This document shows, piece by piece, positions 61,084 to 64,000 of a DNA stretch of 64,000 nucleotides. Below the pieces are notes generated by a model, which was not told where the DNA came from, ran no database searches, and saw only the letters and a program-made list of their open reading frames with translations. A program made the translations under genes and the position numbers. The DNA is from Curtobacterium pusillum (GTDB taxonomy: Bacteria > Actinomycetota > Actinomycetes > Actinomycetales > Microbacteriaceae): contig CP018783.1 of NCBI GenBank assembly GCA_002025645.1, positions 992,001-1,056,000 on the forward strand, read 5' to 3'. Within the stretch, counting starts at the first letter, position 1; every line of letters begins with the position of its first letter.

Positions 61084-61688
61084 GGCACCGATCGTGCGTC
61101 GGCCGACAGGACTCGATGCTCCGCTCGTCTTGGGACGTTCCAGCAACTGCGCGCCGCTCTTGATGAACGAGGCTTCGCTCCGGCGCGTTCCGGGGGGCGG
61201 GGACGCTGGACGCCGGCTTGCAGCTGCACTCCCCCTGACCATGGCGCAGGCCGAAGTGGACGCGATCGGGTCGATGCTCGCTCCGTACCATCCGTAGCGC
61301 CGACAGCAGATCTCGGCTCGGGCTGGGCTCAGCCTCGTCCAGCTCGCCTGGCGTTCTCGTCGACCGCATCGGTGCGATGGACAATTGACTCGGCCGCTGA
61401 CGGCACTCGGCGAACCGTCCGGCGTGCACCCGTTCGTCACGGCGGCGACCGTGCTCGTCCAGGCGTCGATCGTGCAGCCGCGGTTCAGGCGGGCCGGCCT
61501 CGCGATCTTGCACACGATCGCGGACGAACCGCTGTCATTGCGGGACTTCTTCGGCACGCCGACACCGAAGACGTCCCCGCTCGTCTGCCATGCCTTCCTC
61601 GGATGCTGGCGCTGAGTGCATCCGTCTCCGCCGAGGCATGAATCGCCCTCGCAGCGTTGGGCGACGCCGACGACGAAGCGTGGGACGC
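61084..61688 (+). pseudogene. Decayed coding region; 3' part related to the gene at 60508
   Basis: No intact gene spans this 605-bp stretch. At 61627-61660, 29 of 34 bases match 61027-61060, the 3' end of the gene at 60508, exactly 600 bp earlier; the frame there reads SAEA, stop, IALAAL against SAEAELALEAL. Other short frames (61094-61297, 61385-61615) lack a recognisable fold or ribosome-binding site. I read it as remnants of one or more duplicated copies. Confidence 0.5.
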
Positions 61689-61694
61689 TAGCCT
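61689..61694 (+). promoter_or_regulatory. -10 box of leaderless promoter for the TNT-like gene at 61701
   Basis: TAGCCT exactly 6 bases before the GTG at 61701. Confidence 0.5.
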
Positions 61695-61700
61695 GGGACC

Positions 61701-62351
61701 GTGTCCTTTGCTTCGCTCCGCGCCGATCTCGACCGCTCCGGTTTCACGTCCCAGTTCGTCGTGCTGCCCGGTGACGACCTCGATGCCCCGCCCCTCGAGG
61801 GCGCGCTCCGGGTCGAGCTGAGCGATGCGGGGTACGAAGTGCAGTGCGTGGACTACGGTCAGGCGCGGGTCATCGGGCGCTCGACCGACGAGGACGGCGC
61901 CTGCGAGATCGTCCGGTCGTTCCTCAGGCGTCCGATCGCTGCGCCGCGTGACGTCCCCGACGCAGAGCTGAGCCGTCTCAGGGGCTCCTCCGAGGCGTAC
62001 CTGCCCGAGCTCGTCGAACGGATCCGTGCTGGGAACGGCGGCGTTCTCATCCAACTGCCGAGCGACATCCCCGTCGATCGTGTCGGAGGGCCCGACGGCT
62101 GGATCCTCAATCCCCTCGGCGCATCGTTCGAGTCGAGGGCGCTGCCTCCGACCGCACTGTCCGCCCCGTCGACCGTCCACCGGTACCTGACCGAGGGAGA
62201 GGTCCTCGTGCACGCCCAGGTCACGCTTCCGTGGTTCGGTCAGCCCGGCGGCGCGCTCCGGTTCTCGATCGCCGATGACGCGCTGACCATACGCGACCTG
62301 CTCGTCAGTGGAGTCCTCCGAAGGATCGCCACCGGGTCATCTGCCCGCTGA
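61701..62351 (+). CDS. Second fusion of unknown N-terminal domain and degenerate TNT-like domain
   Basis: 216 residues with the same layout as the protein at 56894: N-terminal LRADLDRSGFTSQFVVLPGDDL, GYEVQCVDYGQARVIG and APRDVPDAEL; then TNT-like IPVDRVGGPDGWILNPLG, ESRALPP and LPWFGQPGGALRFSI. Arg 187 replaces the conserved Gln of active TNT. Its 3' end overlaps the convergent immunity-like gene by 15 bases. Presumably related by duplication with 56894. Role in neutralising or mimicking the adjacent toxin is inference. Confidence 0.65.
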   Translation: MSFASLRADLDRSGFTSQFVVLPGDDLDAPPLEGALRVELSDAGYEVQCVDYGQARVIGRSTDEDGACEIVRSFLRRPIAAPRDVPDAELSRLRGSSEAYLPELVERIRAGNGGVLIQLPSDIPVDRVGGPDGWILNPLGASFESRALPPTALSAPSTVHRYLTEGEVLVHAQVTLPWFGQPGGALRFSIADDALTIRDLLVSGVLRRIATGSSAR

Positions 62352-62867
62352 CGCCGCGGCGAAGGCCGTTCGGGAGTCCGACTCGAGCGCGCACCGCTCG
62401 ATCCGGTCCACCGGGACGCGAGCGACCGTGGCGAACTGCACGGCCGGCGCGAGGAAGCTTCCGCTGCCGAACCACGCACGGTGGTCCACTCCGTTGACGT
62501 CCCACACAAGGACGTTCTTCCCGTCCGCGACCGTGAGGGACATGCCCTCGGGGAGTTCTTCAGGACGACTGCGCAGCCAGTGCGCGCGCCGAAGGCCAGC
62601 CCGGTCTCGGAGCACACCCGCGGCCGACGTCGCGATCCACCGAGCGGCGTCGTCCGGATCCTCGAACACCACCCCGGTCCAGTCCCCCGCGCCGCGGTCA
62701 CCCCGCCAACCCGCGACACCGGTGTCGCGAACCACGTACCGCTCGAGCGTCTCGTGGTCCCCGAACTCGACGAGTTCCGGCTCGACCACGACGCGCTCGT
62801 ACCCAGCACGGTGCAGGAGGTCCTGGAGCAGATCGCGGTGCGGGATGGCCAGCCGCGTGTCGGTCAC
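62337..62867 (-). CDS. Probable TNT immunity protein
   Basis: 176 residues, cytosolic-looking. LQDLLHRAGYERVVVEPELVEFGDHETLERYVVRD, ARWIATSAAGVLRDRAGLRR and FVWDVNGVDHRAWFG-like segment (LVWDVNGVDHRAWFGSG) resemble Imm61-type immunity proteins, though I cannot confirm the family. The GTG start overlaps the toxin stop by 4 bases (GTGA), the classic layout of polymorphic toxin and cognate immunity gene. Role by position. Confidence 0.65.
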   Translation of the reverse strand: MTDTRLAIPHRDLLQDLLHRAGYERVVVEPELVEFGDHETLERYVVRDTGVAGWRGDRGAGDWTGVVFEDPDDAARWIATSAAGVLRDRAGLRRAHWLRSRPEELPEGMSLTVADGKNVLVWDVNGVDHRAWFGSGSFLAPAVQFATVARVPVDRIERCALESDSRTAFAAASAGR

Positions 62868-64000
62868 GACAGGATCCCGAGGTTCCGGAGATCGGCCGCC
62901 GACAGGAACTGCACGGGCGGACCCGGATTCATGAACCTGACCTGGAGGCCGCCACCCGGGTGACCGAAGGCCGGCGCGATCTCGCTCACCTCGATCTTGA
63001 GGCCCTGCCCCTCGAATGCGGCAGCGTCGAAGTCGTACTTCCAGTACGCGTCGCTGAGGTTGGACGGCGGGAGCGCGCGCTGCTCGAAGGAGTACTCCGG
63101 GAACGAGAAGAAGTTGCCGGACTCCTTCCCGAGCCGGTCGAGCTGCGAGCCGTACTGCTGCACGAACGCCGCGGGATCCGTCCAGTCCACACGGTGCCCG
63201 GCGACGGCGCCGGCGTTCCCCGGGTACTCCGGCGCGTACGCCTTGTAGTCGTCGTTCCAGTCGACGTAGCGGTCTTCCCAGTCCTGCCGGGTGAGGTAGT
63301 TCCCGTCCGCGTCCTTGCCGTAGAGACCGTTCGGGTTCCCCCAGTCGTCGACGAGCGCACGAACGTCGTCGCTCATGCCGTTACCGCCGTAGGTGGGATC
63401 ATCCGGCGCCCGGTACTTCGGCCCGAGGTCGTCGAAGTGCAGGTGCGGCTGGCCGTAGTCGGCGCGCTCGGGGTCGCCGCGGACCGAGTCGTCTCGTTCC
63501 CAACCCGGGCCGCTCGCGTCGTCCGAGAAGACCGGGTCGGTCGATCGGTCGTACTGGTGCGGAGGGGTCCCGGTGCCGTCCTGACCGGCACCATCGTGCC
63601 CGTCGGCGCCGTTCCCGTCACCGCCGTGTCCGTCATCGCCGTGTCCGCTGCCGTCAGGACCGTCGCTCCCGCCGGTGCCGTGGTCGGCGTCGGTGCCGTG
63701 ACCAGAGCCGCCGTGCCCGGAGCCCCCGTCACCCGAGCCGCCGTGCCCGGGCCCACCACCGGTCGACCCGGAGTCCGAACCACCGCCGTGCGTCGTCGTG
63801 GTGCTCTCCCCGTGCCCGCCGTGCCCACCCGCACCGACCAGCTCCGGCTCGCGCACGGGCGGCGCCTCGACCGTCGAACCACCGTCGTGCGCGTGCGCGT
63901 TCGCATCGGCGCCCGACTCCGACCGTGCCGGCGGGACCTCGGCGTCGCCGCCGTGGTGGCCGTGCATGAAGTCCCCGAGCCCGGTCTTGAAGTCGGCGAT
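62864..64000 (-). CDS. Polymorphic toxin with C-terminal TNT (NAD+ glycohydrolase) domain, partial
   Basis: The frame is open to the right edge of the window, so the N-terminal part (probably a WXG100-type or trafficking head) is outside. Visible: IADFKTGLGDFMHGHHGG, then about 130 residues of a Gly/His/Asp/Ser linker, a hydrophilic spacer, and a C-terminal toxin domain: SQLDRLGKESGNFFSFPEY, FEQRALPP, SEIAPAFGHPGGGLQVRF and LRNLGILS. The PGGGLQ keeps the conserved Gln. TNT destroys NAD+ in target cells; in M. tuberculosis it is the C-terminus of CpnT. Immunity follows directly. Confidence 0.85.
   Translation of the reverse strand: MADFKTGLGDFMHGHHGGDAEVPPARSESGADANAHAHDGGSTVEAPPVREPELVGAGGHGGHGESTTTTHGGGSDSGSTGGGPGHGGSGDGGSGHGGSGHGTDADHGTGGSDGPDGSGHGDDGHGGDGNGADGHDGAGQDGTGTPPHQYDRSTDPVFSDDASGPGWERDDSVRGDPERADYGQPHLHFDDLGPKYRAPDDPTYGGNGMSDDVRALVDDWGNPNGLYGKDADGNYLTRQDWEDRYVDWNDDYKAYAPEYPGNAGAVAGHRVDWTDPAAFVQQYGSQLDRLGKESGNFFSFPEYSFEQRALPPSNLSDAYWKYDFDAAAFEGQGLKIEVSEIAPAFGHPGGGLQVRFMNPGPPVQFLSAADLRNLGILS

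Noticed and set aside
61385..61615. A 76-residue open frame in the decayed region
   Set aside because: No ribosome-binding site, no leaderless box at the right distance, and no recognised fold.

Overview
The window is GC-rich (about 70%) actinobacterial chromosome. GTG starts, tightly packed genes, an AccA3/AccD/AccE-type acyl-CoA carboxylase and many leaderless promoters point to the Microbacteriaceae, possibly Curtobacterium; the genus is inference. Much of the gene content and order recalls the Mycobacterium tuberculosis Rv3264c-Rv3319 interval from memory (manC, wbbL, rmlD, purE, purK, gtrA, PH-domain protein, birA, accD5, accE5, maf, accA3, deoD, pmmB, add, deoA, cdd, sdhCDAB), so most of the window is conserved backbone with lineage-specific insertions.

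Layout. 1-18.3 kb is a surface-polysaccharide region: the tail of a Wzt-like exporter ATPase, seven glycosyltransferases, all four dTDP-L-rhamnose genes (rmlC-rmlA and rmlB-rmlD), a YfhO-like membrane glycosylation protein, an SDR epimerase, an acyltransferase-3 and a YbhN-like membrane protein. 18.3-27.8 kb holds purE and purK separated by a glycosyltransferase and a secreted GH6 glycosidase, then GtrA, a DUF2142 membrane protein, UDP-glucose dehydrogenase, a PH-domain protein and birA. 27.9-37.6 kb is the biotin carboxylase region (accD, accE, maf, accA3), interrupted by a 0.7-kb non-coding stretch that holds a probable structured small RNA, by a two-component operon and by an RNA methyltransferase. 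37.7-38.7 kb is a frameshifted endonuclease-like gene between two similar palindromes. 38.9-50.5 kb is a nucleoside uptake and salvage block: BmpA-type ABC transporter, cytidine deaminase, thymidine phosphorylase, adenosine deaminase, purine nucleoside phosphorylase, a PGM2/PmmB-type mutase and an orphan PTS IIA/IIB pair. 50.7-56.8 kb carries manC, a mannosyltransferase-like gene and sdhCDAB. 56.9-64 kb is accessory: three DUF805 membrane proteins, a quinone-oxidoreductase-like protein and a polymorphic-toxin cluster built on the TNT (tuberculosis necrotizing toxin, NAD+ glycohydrolase) fold.

How the genes work together. dTDP-rhamnose, GDP-mannose (ManC) and UDP-glucuronate (Ugd) supply the glycosyltransferases that build and export a cell-surface glycan. 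BirA biotinylates AccA3, which works with AccD and AccE. Nucleosides brought in by the ABC system are deaminated or phosphorolysed and their pentose 1-phosphates isomerised for catabolism.

Most notable observations: a probable novel small RNA (about 29925-30068) with a near-consensus promoter, two internal hairpins and a strong terminator; thirteen genes with a TANNNT box 6-7 nt before the start codon (leaderless mRNAs); two stand-alone proteins whose TNT-like domain has Arg where the conserved Gln should be, next to an intact TNT toxin/immunity pair; a dispersed palindromic repeat, one copy of which lies inside the maf reading frame; and a kinase-less sensor-like protein coupled to a two-component system. 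No tRNA, rRNA, CRISPR array or transposase was seen.
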